This document shows positions 29,460 to 39,031 of a DNA stretch of 64,000 nt, piece after piece. Numbering within the stretch: the first letter of the stretch is position 1; each line of letters begins with the position of its first letter. The translations under genes were made by a program, and so were the position numbers. The stretch is from Pontibacillus chungwhensis BH030062 (GTDB lineage: Bacteria; Bacillota; Bacilli; Bacillales; BH030062): the NCBI RefSeq assembly GCF_000770675.1, contig NZ_AVBG01000002.1, forward strand, positions 62,001-126,000, given 5' to 3'. Below the pieces are notes generated by a model, which saw nothing but the letters and a program-made list of their open reading frames with translations, was not told where the DNA came from and ran no database searches.

Positions 29460-29533
29460 AGGGTGTCAGACACCCTTCACTTCACTACTGCACTACAGCG
29501 TGCTTGGCACGCTTTACTTCGCTAATGCGCGAT
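29460..29533. repeat. 37-bp REP-like repeat, two units
   Basis: Cores at 29460 (AGGGTGTCAGACACCC, containing the perfect palindrome) and 29497 (AGCGTGCTTGGCACGC), 37 bp apart, between rpoE and the icmF terminator. The second unit is itself a near palindrome with different arms. Confidence 0.85.
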
Positions 29534-29541
29534 AGCGTGAG

Positions 29542-29568
29542 AAAGGGGAACCGGATAGGTTCCCCTTT
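29542..29568 (-). terminator. Terminator of the icmF operon
   Basis: AAAGGGGAACC (29542-29552) pairs perfectly with GGTTCCCCTTT (29558-29568), directly beyond the icmF stop. Confidence 0.85.
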
Positions 29569-29571
29569 TTG

Positions 29572-32500
29572 TTACATGTTGCGTCGGTATTGGCCACCGA
29601 CTTCGTATAGGGCGTTGGTGATTTGGCCGAGACTTGCGACTCTTACGGTATTCATGAGCTCTTCGAAGATGTTGCCACCGCTTGCGGCGACTTCCTTCAA
29701 TTGCTTCAGTGCTTCTTCTGTAACCCCTTGATGTTTTCCTTGGAATTCCCGCAGAGACGTAATCTGATGCATCTTCTCTTCTTTCGCTGCTCGGGCAAGC
29801 TGCATGGAGTTAATGTCATCCTCTGATGATGGATTCGGGTTCAGATACGTATTCACCCCAACAATCGGTAACTCCCCACTATGTTTCTTTCCTTCATAGT
29901 AGAGCGATTCTTCTTGAATCTTACCACGCTGATACTGACGCTCCATCGCACCAAGTACTCCGCCACGATCGTTTATCCGTTCAAACTCTTGCATAACCGC
30001 TTCTTCGACTAAATCCGTTAGTTCTTCCACAACGAATGATCCTTGCAAGGAATTCTCGTTCTTCGTCAGGCCAAATTCTTTATTAATGATCATCTGAATC
30101 GCCATTGCCCGGCGAACCGATTCCTCAGTCGGAGTCGTAATGGCTTCATCATAAGAATTCGTATGAAGCGAGTTACAGTTATCCTGAATAGCGATCAATG
30201 CCTGAAGCGTTGTACGGATATCGTTAAAGTCAATCTCTTGCGCGTGCAAGGAGCGACCTGATGTTTGAATATGATATTTCAGCTTCTGACTTCGTTCATT
30301 CGCTCCGTATTTATCTCGCATCACAATGGCCCAAATGCGACGGGCCACACGACCAATCACGGTGTATTCCGGATCAAGTCCATTTGAGAAGAAGAAGGAT
30401 AGATTCGGAGCAAACTTGTTAATATCCATGCCGCGGCTTAAGTAATACTCCACGTACGTAAATCCATTAGCAAGCGTAAAGGCAAGTTGCGTAATTGGAT
30501 TCGCTCCGGCTTCTGCAATATGGTATCCAGATATAGAAACAGAATAGTAGTTTCGCACTTCGTGATCGATAAAGTACTGCTGAATGTCCCCCATCATACG
30601 GAGGGCAAATTCTGTCGAGAAGATGCACGTATTCTGCCCCTGGTCTTCTTTTAAAATATCTGCCTGAACCGTCCCTCGGACTACAGATAGCGTTTCCTCT
30701 CTGATTCGCTCACGTTCTTCAACGGATGGCTGTCGACCTTCGCGCTCCTTAAACAGCTCAAGCTGCTGATCGATCGCTGTATTAAAGAACATGGCCAGAA
30801 TAATCGGAGCAGGTCCGTTAATGGTCATGGACACAGAAGTTGTCGGCTGACATAAATCAAACCCATCATACAGCTTCTTCATATCCTCAAGCGTACAAAT
30901 GGAAACGCCACTCTCGCCGACCTTGCCGTAAATATCTGGACGCTCATCCGGGTCTTCCCCGTACAGCGTCACCGAGTCAAAAGCTGTGCTTAAACGCTTA
31001 GCTGGCTCGCCTTCTGACAAGTAGTGGAAGCGGCGATTTGTGCGCTCTGGTGTGCCTTCTCCAGCAAACTGACGAGTAGGATCCTCCCCTTTTCGCTTAA
31101 ATGGAAACACTCCGGCTGTAAACGGAAAAGCGCCTGGTACGTTTTCCTTCAGCATCCACAATAGACGATCGCCCCAGTCCTGATAATGAGGGAGCGCGAC
31201 TTTCGGAATCTTTAGTCCTGACAACGTTTCCGTATTTAAATCCATCGTAATTTCCTTATCTCGGACTTTAAAAGTCATCTTATCCTGAGCATAGCGTTCC
31301 TTCGTCTCATCCCAATTTTCTAGCATCTTCTTGAAATCTGGTTCGAGCTTTTTCTCATAGAAGTCTGCCATTTCATCCACTTGTTCTCTTAAGTCTTCAT
31401 TCTCTAAGACACTTACGGCACCTTTTAGCTGATACCACTTCCTGGCCACTTCACTTTGTTTATGAGCCTCTTCATGGTACCCCCTAACAGATTGCACAAT
31501 ATCGCGTAAGTATTGGCGTCGTTCTGGTGGGATAATCAGATTTTGCTTCTCCACATCTGTTACCCTTTCAAAAGATGTGCTTTCCTGCCAATGATGCGTT
31601 TCATTCAGCTTATCAACCACCGCAGCAAATAGTGTGTTCGTGCCTGGGTCATTAAACTGACTCGCAATCGTTCCATATACAGGAAATGCTGATGGGTCCT
31701 GGTGGAACAAACCGTGACTTCGCTCATATTGCTTACGGACTTGCCTTAACGCATCAGCGGATCCTTTTTGTTCAAATTTATTAATAACAATAAAATCAGC
31801 AAAATCAATCATATCGATTTTCTCAAGCTGAGACGGCGCACCGAACTCCGCTGTCATGACGTACATAGAGAGATCCGTCACATCCGTAATCGCCGCATCG
31901 CCCTGACCAATACCGCTTGTTTCAACAATAATTAAGTCAAAACCAGCCACTTTTACCACATCAATCGCTTCTTTAATGGATTTCGACAGTTCACTTCTAG
32001 AGTCACGGGTTGCCAGGGAACGCATATAAACTCTGTCTGAGAAGATCGCATTCATACGTATGCGGTCCCCTAACAGCGCCCCGCCCGTCTTTTTCTTAGT
32101 TGGGTCAACGGATAGAATCGCTACCTTTTTATCGGGAATCTCATTTAAGAAACGACGAATCAGCTCATCCGTCAGAGAACTCTTCCCCGCTCCTCCTGTT
32201 CCTGTAATTCCAAGAATCGGCGCCTGTGAAGGTTTCTCAGCCAATAATTGCTCAACAGCTGAAGCCACTTCCTCATTTTCGTGATCGGTGTTCTCCACAT
32301 ACGTAATAAAACGAGCAATGGCCTGAGGACTTCCATTTTTTAAACTCGCAAGTCCCTCGTCTAATTCAAGCGGTGTAACAAAGTCACATTCTTCTAGCAT
32401 TCTGTTAATCATGCCTTGAAGGCCGTATTGACGCCCATCTTCCGGTGAAAAAATCCTCGAAACACCGTATTCATGGAGTTCTTTAATCTCACGCGGGATA

Positions 32501-32814
32501 ATAACCCCGCCCCCGCCTCCGTAAACGCGGATATGACCGGCACCTTTTTCCTGAAGTAAATCCACCATATATTTAAAATACTCAACGTGACCACCCTGGT
32601 ATGATGAGATGGCAATCCCTTGTGCATCTTCATGAATGGCCGCATTTACCACTTCTTCTACTGAACGGTTATGCCCGAGGTGAATCACCTCAGCCCCGCT
32701 TGCCTGAAGAATCCGGCGCATAATATTAATGGACGCGTCGTGACCATCGAACAAACTAGAAGCCGTTACAAAACGAACGGCGTTCTTAGGCTGATAGATT
32801 TGTGCTTGTTCCAT
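29572..32814 (-). CDS. icmF: Fused isobutyryl-CoA mutase IcmF
   Basis: Coenzyme B12-dependent mutase that interconverts isobutyryl-CoA and n-butyryl-CoA (some forms also act on isovaleryl/pivalyl-CoA). The 1080-residue chain has three parts: a B12-binding domain (about 15-145) with the lower-ligand His25 in DGHDAS and the GGGGG loop near 99; a MeaB-like GTPase chaperone domain (about 195-420) with Walker [14 protein letters not shown] and NKFEQKG; and the catalytic TIM barrel (about 530-1080) with the substrate segment [16 protein letters not shown]. It is the last gene of the thl-hbd-acd-meaB-tetR operon. Confidence 0.95.
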   Translation of the reverse strand: MEQAQIYQPKNAVRFVTASSLFDGHDASINIMRRILQASGAEVIHLGHNRSVEEVVNAAIHEDAQGIAISSYQGGHVEYFKYMVDLLQEKGAGHIRVYGGGGGVIIPREIKELHEYGVSRIFSPEDGRQYGLQGMINRMLEECDFVTPLELDEGLASLKNGSPQAIARFITYVENTDHENEEVASAVEQLLAEKPSQAPILGITGTGGAGKSSLTDELIRRFLNEIPDKKVAILSVDPTKKKTGGALLGDRIRMNAIFSDRVYMRSLATRDSRSELSKSIKEAIDVVKVAGFDLIIVETSGIGQGDAAITDVTDLSMYVMTAEFGAPSQLEKIDMIDFADFIVINKFEQKGSADALRQVRKQYERSHGLFHQDPSAFPVYGTIASQFNDPGTNTLFAAVVDKLNETHHWQESTSFERVTDVEKQNLIIPPERRQYLRDIVQSVRGYHEEAHKQSEVARKWYQLKGAVSVLENEDLREQVDEMADFYEKKLEPDFKKMLENWDETKERYAQDKMTFKVRDKEITMDLNTETLSGLKIPKVALPHYQDWGDRLLWMLKENVPGAFPFTAGVFPFKRKGEDPTRQFAGEGTPERTNRRFHYLSEGEPAKRLSTAFDSVTLYGEDPDERPDIYGKVGESGVSICTLEDMKKLYDGFDLCQPTTSVSMTINGPAPIILAMFFNTAIDQQLELFKEREGRQPSVEERERIREETLSVVRGTVQADILKEDQGQNTCIFSTEFALRMMGDIQQYFIDHEVRNYYSVSISGYHIAEAGANPITQLAFTLANGFTYVEYYLSRGMDINKFAPNLSFFFSNGLDPEYTVIGRVARRIWAIVMRDKYGANERSQKLKYHIQTSGRSLHAQEIDFNDIRTTLQALIAIQDNCNSLHTNSYDEAITTPTEESVRRAMAIQMIINKEFGLTKNENSLQGSFVVEELTDLVEEAVMQEFERINDRGGVLGAMERQYQRGKIQEESLYYEGKKHSGELPIVGVNTYLNPNPSSEDDINSMQLARAAKEEKMHQITSLREFQGKHQGVTEEALKQLKEVAASGGNIFEELMNTVRVASLGQITNALYEVGGQYRRNM

Positions 32815-32830
32815 TTCGTTTCCCTCCTAC

Positions 32831-33451
32831 TTAGATAGGCTCTGACAGTGATAATCCTTGAAATAAAAAATGCATCTGTCGCTCTGTGTATGATTGCAGG
32901 GTAAATTCCTTCTGGAGCACCCAGCGCCTGAATCCCCACATCTGTCCCTGAACGAAGATGTTATTGGCCAAAAGCTTGCGGTCTTTCTCATGAATCGGTT
33001 CCGGAAGGCAGTTCTCAATCACACATTCAATCATATGGAGCATGTCACGCTCCTTTTCGAGGACGTAATCTTGTGCATCCTTCGGAAGAGACTTTACTTC
33101 CTGATACATCACAACAACCTCATCCTGCATGTCATCCATGAGTTGAAAATAAGATCGGATCGCGCGCTCAAGACTGTCCATCCCCGTTTCATTCATATCA
33201 ATGACAGCTTCCATTCGTTCTTTAACATGTTCATAGATGAAGTCACAGACGAGGAACAATACATCTTCCTTCGTTCGGATGTATTCATAAAGCGTTCCGA
33301 TGCTGAAGCCGGACGCTTTTGCCAGTTCTCGTGTTGTTGTCTTATGAAAGCCTTTCTCTTTAAATAAGGCAACGGCACCTTTGATCATCTGATCTCGCCG
33401 CTTCTTAATCAATCGTTCATCTTTAATTGATGATGGCACCTTTTTCGTCAC
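32831..33451 (-). CDS. TetR-family regulator of the acyl-CoA catabolic cluster
   Basis: Probable acyl-CoA-responsive repressor. The N-terminal DNA-binding domain (about 15-65) has the helix-turn-helix KTTTRELAKASGFSIGTLYEYI; the C-terminal ligand domain is all helical and resembles FadR/YsiA-type regulators. A GTG at 33451 overlaps the meaB stop (GTGA) and gives 206 residues; an ATG at 33484 inside meaB is the alternative. Its place in the operon between meaB and icmF suggests self-regulation through the palindrome upstream of the thiolase gene; this link is inference. Confidence 0.88.
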   Translation of the reverse strand: MTKKVPSSIKDERLIKKRRDQMIKGAVALFKEKGFHKTTTRELAKASGFSIGTLYEYIRTKEDVLFLVCDFIYEHVKERMEAVIDMNETGMDSLERAIRSYFQLMDDMQDEVVVMYQEVKSLPKDAQDYVLEKERDMLHMIECVIENCLPEPIHEKDRKLLANNIFVQGQMWGFRRWVLQKEFTLQSYTERQMHFLFQGLSLSEPI

Positions 33452-34401
33452 GAACTCCCCATCCTTCCCCGCTGCTTCTTCCATTCTTCAAGCCAGGCAC
33501 TTGCCTGTTCATACGGATCAAGATTGTCTTCTTTTAATTGTTCCTGCTTTGCCTCATCCGCTTCCACGAACGCCTGAACGTCTTTCCAAAGTTCCTCTCG
33601 CATCAGGTCATAGACCTCAAGCTCAAGCTGGTCCTTCCGCTTTTTCCTGCCCGCTTCAGTTTCGTCTAAATAGGTACGATGCTGAACGAACTCTTGCCAA
33701 AGAGCGTCAATCCCCTTGTTCTCCGTAGAAATCGTCTCAATAATCGGATTCACCCATTCGGTTTGTCCTGAAATCATCAACAGTTCTTCAAGCTGCACCT
33801 TCAGCTTGCGGACACCAGGAAGGTCGGCTTTATTCAACACGAATAGATCCGCTATTTCCATAATGCCTGCTTTAAAAATCTGCAAAACGTCTCCGCTATT
33901 CGGTGTCAGTACAACAGCCGTTGTATCGACCACTTTCATAATATCGAGTTCCGACTGGCCCACTCCTACCGTTTCAACGAGGACGACATCGAATCCGTAA
34001 GCGTCACAAATCCGAATAGAATCCTTGGTTGCTCTTGATAAGCCACCAAGACTACCGCGCGTTGCCATACTCCGAATAAAGATCCCTGGGTCTGTGAAGT
34101 GCTGTTGCATGCGGATTCGGTCTCCAAGGAGTGCCCCTCCACTAAACGGACTTGTTGGGTCAACAGCAATCACCGCTACCGTTAACCCAAGCTCCCGTAA
34201 ATGCGCAAGCAGTCGATTAACGAGCGAGCTCTTCCCCGCACCAGGTGAGCCTGTAATGCCAATATAATGAGCTTGTTTCTTTATCGAAAATACATCACTA
34301 AGGAGGGTCAATTTGTCAGGATGATTGTTTTCTACTAACGTAATCGCCCTCGCCATCGCCCTAATATCCCCTGCCTGAATGCGTTCAGCTAGCTCGTGCA
34401 T
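33448..34401 (-). CDS. meaB: MeaB-family GTPase, mutase chaperone
   Basis: G-protein that protects and loads cobalamin into acyl-CoA mutases. The 317-residue protein has Walker A GITGSPGAGKSSLV (residues 48-61), [18 protein letters not shown], the switch region VETVGVGQSE and the base-specifying NKAD. It is unusual that a separate MeaB accompanies IcmF, which already has such a domain fused; it may serve another mutase, such as methylmalonyl-CoA mutase, elsewhere in the genome. Its stop overlaps the tetR start by four bases, implying translational coupling. Confidence 0.93.
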   Translation of the reverse strand: MHELAERIQAGDIRAMARAITLVENNHPDKLTLLSDVFSIKKQAHYIGITGSPGAGKSSLVNRLLAHLRELGLTVAVIAVDPTSPFSGGALLGDRIRMQQHFTDPGIFIRSMATRGSLGGLSRATKDSIRICDAYGFDVVLVETVGVGQSELDIMKVVDTTAVVLTPNSGDVLQIFKAGIMEIADLFVLNKADLPGVRKLKVQLEELLMISGQTEWVNPIIETISTENKGIDALWQEFVQHRTYLDETEAGRKKRKDQLELEVYDLMREELWKDVQAFVEADEAKQEQLKEDNLDPYEQASAWLEEWKKQRGRMGSS

Positions 34402-34414
34402 CGAACCTTCCTTT

Positions 34415-35557
34415 CTATTCTTTCGTCAACATCCGTCCAATAACGAGACGCTGAATCTCGTTCGTGCCTTCATAGATTTGTGTGATCTTCGCGTCACGCA
34501 TGTAGCGCTCGACCGGATAATCTTTCGTATACCCATAGCCTCCGTAAACTTGCACCGCTTCAACGGTTATGCGCATGGCCGCATCCCCTGCAAATAGTTT
34601 CGACATCGCGGATGCTTTCCCGTAAGGCTTTCCTTCTGACTCAAGCCATGCCGCCTGATAGGTAAGAAGTCTTGCTGCTTCTACTTCTGTTGCCATATCA
34701 GCTAGTTTAAAAGAAATCCCCTGGTTTTGAGCAATCGGTTTACCGAACTGTTCTCGTTCCTTCGCGTAACCAACGGATGCATCAAGTGCTCCTTGAGCAA
34801 TTCCAAGCGCTTGCGCGGCAATCCCATTACGCCCGCCATCAAGCGTTGTCATCGCAATCTTGAACCCTTCCCCTTCATCTCCGAGCATATTTTTCGCCGG
34901 AACTTTACACTCTTCAAAAATTAACTCTGTTGTAGGCGAGGAACGAATGCCCAACTTTTTCTCCTTCTTACCGAAAGTGAATCCAGGCGTTCCCTTCTCG
35001 ACGATAAAAGCACTAATGCCTCTATGTTTCGCGTCTACATCCGTTTTAGCGAACACGATGTACGTGTCAGCGACACCACCGTTTGTAATCCATACCTTGC
35101 TTCCGTTTAACACGTAGTGGTCTCCGTCTTTCTTCGCTGTTGTACGCATGGACGCCACATCAGACCCTGCCCCTGGTTCAGAGAGGGCATAGGCGCCAAG
35201 CTTCTCTCCTCGCGCTAGTTCGGCTAAGTATGTTTTCTTCTGTTCTTCGTTTCCGTATTTATATAGCGGCCAGCTTGCAAGGGAAATGTGAGCAGAGAGC
35301 GTTACCCCTGTTGAAGCACAGACGCGAGAGAGTTCTTCCACAGCAATCACATAGCTGACGTAATCCGATCCGATCCCTCCGTATTCTTCTGACCAAGGAA
35401 TCCCCGTTAGTCCAAGCTCAGCCATCTTATCGAAAATCTCACGGTCGAAACGTTCTTCTTCATCTCTCTCCGCTGCTGTTGGTTCCACTTCGTTCTTTGC
35501 AAAGTCACGTACCATTTTACGAAGCATTTCTTGTTCTTCTGTTAATTGAAAATTCAT
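34415..35557 (-). CDS. acdA: Acyl-CoA dehydrogenase (AcdA-type)
   Basis: FAD enzyme that makes the alpha,beta double bond in acyl-CoA and passes electrons to ETF. The 380-residue protein has [11 protein letters not shown] and [14 protein letters not shown] for FAD and substrate contact, [12 protein letters not shown], and the catalytic glutamate in [11 protein letters not shown] near the C-terminus. In B. subtilis acdA is between rpoE and fadF; here extra genes surround it. The second dehydrogenase gene, 15 bp upstream, is a close paralogue, so substrate preferences (short-chain or branched) cannot be separated from sequence. Confidence 0.94.
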   Translation of the reverse strand: MNFQLTEEQEMLRKMVRDFAKNEVEPTAAERDEEERFDREIFDKMAELGLTGIPWSEEYGGIGSDYVSYVIAVEELSRVCASTGVTLSAHISLASWPLYKYGNEEQKKTYLAELARGEKLGAYALSEPGAGSDVASMRTTAKKDGDHYVLNGSKVWITNGGVADTYIVFAKTDVDAKHRGISAFIVEKGTPGFTFGKKEKKLGIRSSPTTELIFEECKVPAKNMLGDEGEGFKIAMTTLDGGRNGIAAQALGIAQGALDASVGYAKEREQFGKPIAQNQGISFKLADMATEVEAARLLTYQAAWLESEGKPYGKASAMSKLFAGDAAMRITVEAVQVYGGYGYTKDYPVERYMRDAKITQIYEGTNEIQRLVIGRMLTKE

Positions 35558-35572
35558 CCTCGTTCCCCTCCG

Positions 35573-36715
35573 TTACTTAGCTAGTAAATGTTTGCTAATG
35601 ACCATACGCTGAATCTCGTTTGTACCTTCGTAAATCTCACATACTTTTGCATCGCGGAATAAGCGCTCTGCGTCGTAATCTTCTGTGTATCCATATCCCC
35701 CATGAATCTGTACAGCTTCAATGCTTGCTTCCATTGCTGCACTTGAAGCGTAGCGTTTCGCCATAGAGGCCTCTTTGCCACAAGCAATGCCTTCGGACCT
35801 GAGAGATGCGGCATGGTAGGTTAATAGTCTGGAAGCTTCAAGGGACGTTGCCATATCCGCCAATTTAAACGAAACACCTTGTTGCTGTGCGATCGGTTTG
35901 CCAAATTGCTCGCGCTCTTTTGCGTAGGCAACAGATTGCTCAACCGCTGCTTCTAAAATGCCAAGAGATTGAGCTGCAATGCCAATTCGCCCGACATCAA
36001 GGTTTGCCATGGCAATCTTAAATCCTTCCCCTTCTTCCCCTAAAAGCTGGCCTGCCGCAATACGGCATTGGTCGAAATTAAGCTGCACCGTACCAGATCC
36101 GTGCATGCCCATTTTCTTCTCTTTCTTTCCTACTTCAAATCCAGGCGTCCCTCGCTCGACGATGAAAGCCGAAATTCCTTTTGATCCGGCTTCTGGATCA
36201 GTTCTTGCGAATACGATAAACGTGTTGGCATCCGTGCCGTTTGTAATAAACACTTTCGAGCCGTTCAGCACGTAGTGATCGCCATCTTTCTTGGCTCGTG
36301 TGCGAAGTCCGCCTGCATCAGAACCTGCGCCTGGTTCTGTTAAAGCGAATGCGCCGATGTATTCTCCACTAGCAAGCTTCGGAATATAGGTTTTCTTTTG
36401 CTCTTCTGTTCCGAAATAAAGAATTGGATTTGTGCCGACTGATGTGTGCACAGACAATATGACCCCAACAGAACCACTCACGCGAGACAGCTCATGGATC
36501 GCAATAATATAAGACGTAAAATCCATTCCGGCACCGCCATACTGCTCTGGGATCGGAACTCCCATCAACCCGAGTTCCCCCATTTTCTCAATGAGCTCTG
36601 TCGGGAAACGATCTTCTCGTTCCATTCGCTCCACAGCAGGAGCCACTTCACGTTCGGCAAAGTCACGGACCATTTTGCGCATCATCTCTTGTTCTTCTGT
36701 AAATTGCAGGTTCAT
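35573..36715 (-). CDS. Acyl-CoA dehydrogenase (MmgC-like)
   Basis: Second 380-residue acyl-CoA dehydrogenase of the operon, parallel to the neighbouring acdA. It carries [39 protein letters not shown] and the catalytic glutamate in [18 protein letters not shown] lies upstream of the ATG. By operon position after thiolase and hydroxyacyl-CoA dehydrogenase it mirrors the mmgABC order of B. subtilis. Isobutyryl-CoA or butyryl-CoA is a reasonable substrate given icmF downstream, but that is inference. Confidence 0.93.
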   Translation of the reverse strand: MNLQFTEEQEMMRKMVRDFAEREVAPAVERMEREDRFPTELIEKMGELGLMGVPIPEQYGGAGMDFTSYIIAIHELSRVSGSVGVILSVHTSVGTNPILYFGTEEQKKTYIPKLASGEYIGAFALTEPGAGSDAGGLRTRAKKDGDHYVLNGSKVFITNGTDANTFIVFARTDPEAGSKGISAFIVERGTPGFEVGKKEKKMGMHGSGTVQLNFDQCRIAAGQLLGEEGEGFKIAMANLDVGRIGIAAQSLGILEAAVEQSVAYAKEREQFGKPIAQQQGVSFKLADMATSLEASRLLTYHAASLRSEGIACGKEASMAKRYASSAAMEASIEAVQIHGGYGYTEDYDAERLFRDAKVCEIYEGTNEIQRMVISKHLLAK

Positions 36716-36726
36716 GATTTAACCTC

Positions 36727-37578
36727 CTAGCTGTACTGGTAAAATCCTCGTCCGGACTTCTTACCAAGCCATCCTGCCTTCACATACTGACGGAGCAGCG
36801 GACATGGTCGGTACTTGCTGTCACCAAATCCTTCATGAAGGACTTCCATAATGTATAAGCACGTATCAAGACCGATAAAGTCAGCAAGCGTAAGCGGCCC
36901 CATCGGATGATTCATACCGAGCTTCATCACTTCATCGACTGCCTCAGGTGTTGCCACGCCTTCATAAACTGTATAAATCGCTTCGTTAATCATCGGCATC
37001 AACACGCGATTCGAGACAAAGCCCGGAAAGTCATTCACCTCTACAGGCGTTTTGCTTAATTGCTTTGTAATCGTCTCAATTGCTTCATAGGTTTCATCAC
37101 TTGTTTGCAGGGCTCGAATAATTTCAACAAGCTTCATCACCGGGACAGGATTCATAAAGTGCATCCCAATAACTTGAGATGGCCGCTCCGTCACTGCGGC
37201 GATTTCAGTAATCGGTAAAGAAGATGTGTTAGAAGCTAAGATGGCATGAGATGGTGCATGTTTATCTAGTGTTTGAAACACGTTCGTTTTCACGTCCATA
37301 TTCTCTACTACCGCTTCGATCACAAGGTCACAGTCATAGCTGTCTTCTAGCTTTGTTGTTGTTTGCAGACGCTCTAATGTTGCCGCCTTTTCCCCCTCAG
37401 ATATCCGTTCTTTCTCAACAGCGCGGGAGAGCCGCTTTTCAATCCCGCTTTTCCCTTTCTGAAGGGCGTCTTCAGAAAGGTCGTTCAACTTCACTTGAAA
37501 CCCGGCCTGCGCAAAGACCTGGGCAATGCCAGCTCCCATTTGTCCGGCTCCAATGACCATCATTGTTTTCACATTCAT
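36727..37578 (-). CDS. hbd: 3-hydroxybutyryl-CoA dehydrogenase
   Basis: NAD(P)-dependent oxidation of 3-hydroxyacyl-CoA to 3-ketoacyl-CoA. The 283-residue protein has the Rossmann motif [19 protein letters not shown] (residues 8-26), the catalytic His in [15 protein letters not shown] and the Asn/Glu environment of [21 protein letters not shown] precedes the ATG. It lies 20 bp after the thiolase gene; the pair resembles B. subtilis mmgA-mmgB and clostridial thl-hbd. Confidence 0.95.
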   Translation of the reverse strand: MNVKTMMVIGAGQMGAGIAQVFAQAGFQVKLNDLSEDALQKGKSGIEKRLSRAVEKERISEGEKAATLERLQTTTKLEDSYDCDLVIEAVVENMDVKTNVFQTLDKHAPSHAILASNTSSLPITEIAAVTERPSQVIGMHFMNPVPVMKLVEIIRALQTSDETYEAIETITKQLSKTPVEVNDFPGFVSNRVLMPMINEAIYTVYEGVATPEAVDEVMKLGMNHPMGPLTLADFIGLDTCLYIMEVLHEGFGDSKYRPCPLLRQYVKAGWLGKKSGRGFYQYS

Positions 37579-37598
37579 GTGTCGTGTCCTCCCCTGTG

Positions 37599-38786
37599 TT
37601 ACTGTTTCGGTACTTCAATCATGATGGCATCGCCTTGGCCGCCACCGCTACAAATCGCCGCAATGCCTGTTCCGCCTCCACGACGTTTCAACTCATACAT
37701 AAGGGTTAAAATAATGCGTGCTCCACTCGCGCCAATCGGGTGACCTAAAGCTACAGCACCACCATTTACGTTCACTTTCTCTTCATCTAGTCCAGCGATC
37801 TTCCCACTCGCAAGGGACACAGCAGCAAATGCTTCATTCACTTCAAAAAGATCAATCTCATCAATGGACTTACCTGTTTTCTCCAAAATAGCGTTGATGA
37901 CGCGTCCCGGTGTTTCTGGGAAGTCTTGCGCTTCAACAGCCACTTCTGCGTGACCCATTACCGTAGCAAGAGGCGTGTATCCGTTCTCTTTGGCATACTC
38001 ATCTGACATAAGAAGCATGGCCCCTGCACCGTCATTCACACCAGGTGCGTTTCCTGCTGTGATCGTTCCGGTCGGATCAAATACCGGACGTAATTTCGCT
38101 AGAGCTTCAACGGAGGTGTCTTTACGAGGCGCTTCATCCTGATCGACAACAACCGGATCGCCTTTACGCTGTGGGACTTCAACTTTAGTAATTTCTTCAG
38201 CCAATTTGCCCTCTTCCATTGCTTTAACAGCTCTTTGATGAGAGCGATAAGCCCATTCATCCTGCGCTTCACGACTCACCTCATACTTCGTTGCTGTATT
38301 GTTGCCGTAGTTCCCCATATGAACGCCCTCAAATGAACACGTCAAACCGTCATGCACCATCATATCTTTCACTTGCTGGTCGCCCATTCGGAAGCCCCAA
38401 CGTGCTTTTGGCAGGAAATATGGTGCATTCGACATGCTTTCCATACCTCCGGCCACAATGACCTGTTCATCCCCTAAGCGAATGAGCTGATCTCCAAGCG
38501 TTACAGAGCGCATACCAGATGCACATACCTTATTAATGGTTTCAGTCTTTACTTCCCACGGAATGCCAGCGTGACGAGCAGCCTGACGAGAAGGGATCTG
38601 CCCTTGCCCACCTTGAAGAACGGTTCCCATAATGACTTCGCCCACGTCTTCTGGTTTAAAATTCGCTCGCTCTAGTGTCGCTTTAATCGCCGTACCACCA
38701 AGCTGTGAGGCTGTTAAAGAACTAATCGATCCTCCCAATTTCCCAAAAGGTGTTCTTGCTCCTGCTACAATCACTGTCTTCGCCAT
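37599..38786 (-). CDS. thlA: Acetyl-CoA C-acetyltransferase (thiolase)
   Basis: Thiolysis of 3-ketoacyl-CoA or condensation of two acetyl-CoA. The 395-residue protein has the acyl-acceptor cysteine in [11 protein letters not shown] (about residue 88), the His of [17 protein letters not shown] and the second Cys in [11 protein letters not shown]. First gene of a seven-gene unit thlA-hbd-acd-acdA-meaB-tetR-icmF. The leader holds a perfect-consensus cre site 21 bp before the start and, further up, a 16-bp inverted repeat that may be a TetR operator. A biosynthetic as well as degradative role is possible. Confidence 0.94.
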   Translation of the reverse strand: MAKTVIVAGARTPFGKLGGSISSLTASQLGGTAIKATLERANFKPEDVGEVIMGTVLQGGQGQIPSRQAARHAGIPWEVKTETINKVCASGMRSVTLGDQLIRLGDEQVIVAGGMESMSNAPYFLPKARWGFRMGDQQVKDMMVHDGLTCSFEGVHMGNYGNNTATKYEVSREAQDEWAYRSHQRAVKAMEEGKLAEEITKVEVPQRKGDPVVVDQDEAPRKDTSVEALAKLRPVFDPTGTITAGNAPGVNDGAGAMLLMSDEYAKENGYTPLATVMGHAEVAVEAQDFPETPGRVINAILEKTGKSIDEIDLFEVNEAFAAVSLASGKIAGLDEEKVNVNGGAVALGHPIGASGARIILTLMYELKRRGGGTGIAAICSGGGQGDAIMIEVPKQ

Positions 38787-38806
38787 ACTTTATTCCTCCC
38801 TCTTTT

Positions 38807-38820
38807 TGATAACGCTTTCA
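38807..38820 (-). promoter_or_regulatory. CcpA cre site upstream of thlA
   Basis: TGATAACGCTTTCA fits the cre consensus TGWNANCGNTNWCA at every fixed position. It lies 21-34 bp upstream of the thlA start, where CcpA would act as a roadblock. This predicts glucose repression of the whole acyl-CoA operon. Confidence 0.7.
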
Positions 38821-38867
38821 AAAATCCCAACAACTTTTCTTCTTTCGACAACGTTTCTCCACCCTGA

Positions 38868-38883
38868 TTGAACGCTCGTTCAA
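38868..38883. promoter_or_regulatory. Inverted repeat, candidate TetR operator of the thlA operon
   Basis: TTGAACG-CT-CGTTCAA is a perfect 16-bp dyad, 82 bp upstream of thlA. The spacing and arms resemble operators of FadR/LiuQ-type TetR regulators. The tetR gene of the same operon is the natural candidate to bind it. Confidence 0.6.
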
Positions 38884-38977
38884 CAAACAAGCATAAAAGA
38901 ACTAATCAGGATTTAAGTTAAAGTGACTCTGACGCTCATTGAACCACTAACCAAGGCTTTCTTTAACAGAATGAGGA

Positions 38978-38999
38978 GGCGTCCAGTTCAGTGGACGCC
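38978..38999 (-). terminator. Hairpin after fadF
   Basis: GGCGTCCA (38978-38985) pairs with TGGACGCC (38992-38999), 33 bp after the fadF stop. The T-tract on the minus strand is poor, so termination may be partial. Confidence 0.55.
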
Positions 39000-39031
39000 A
39001 CACATTCTTTATAGTCACTCTATTTCGACAA

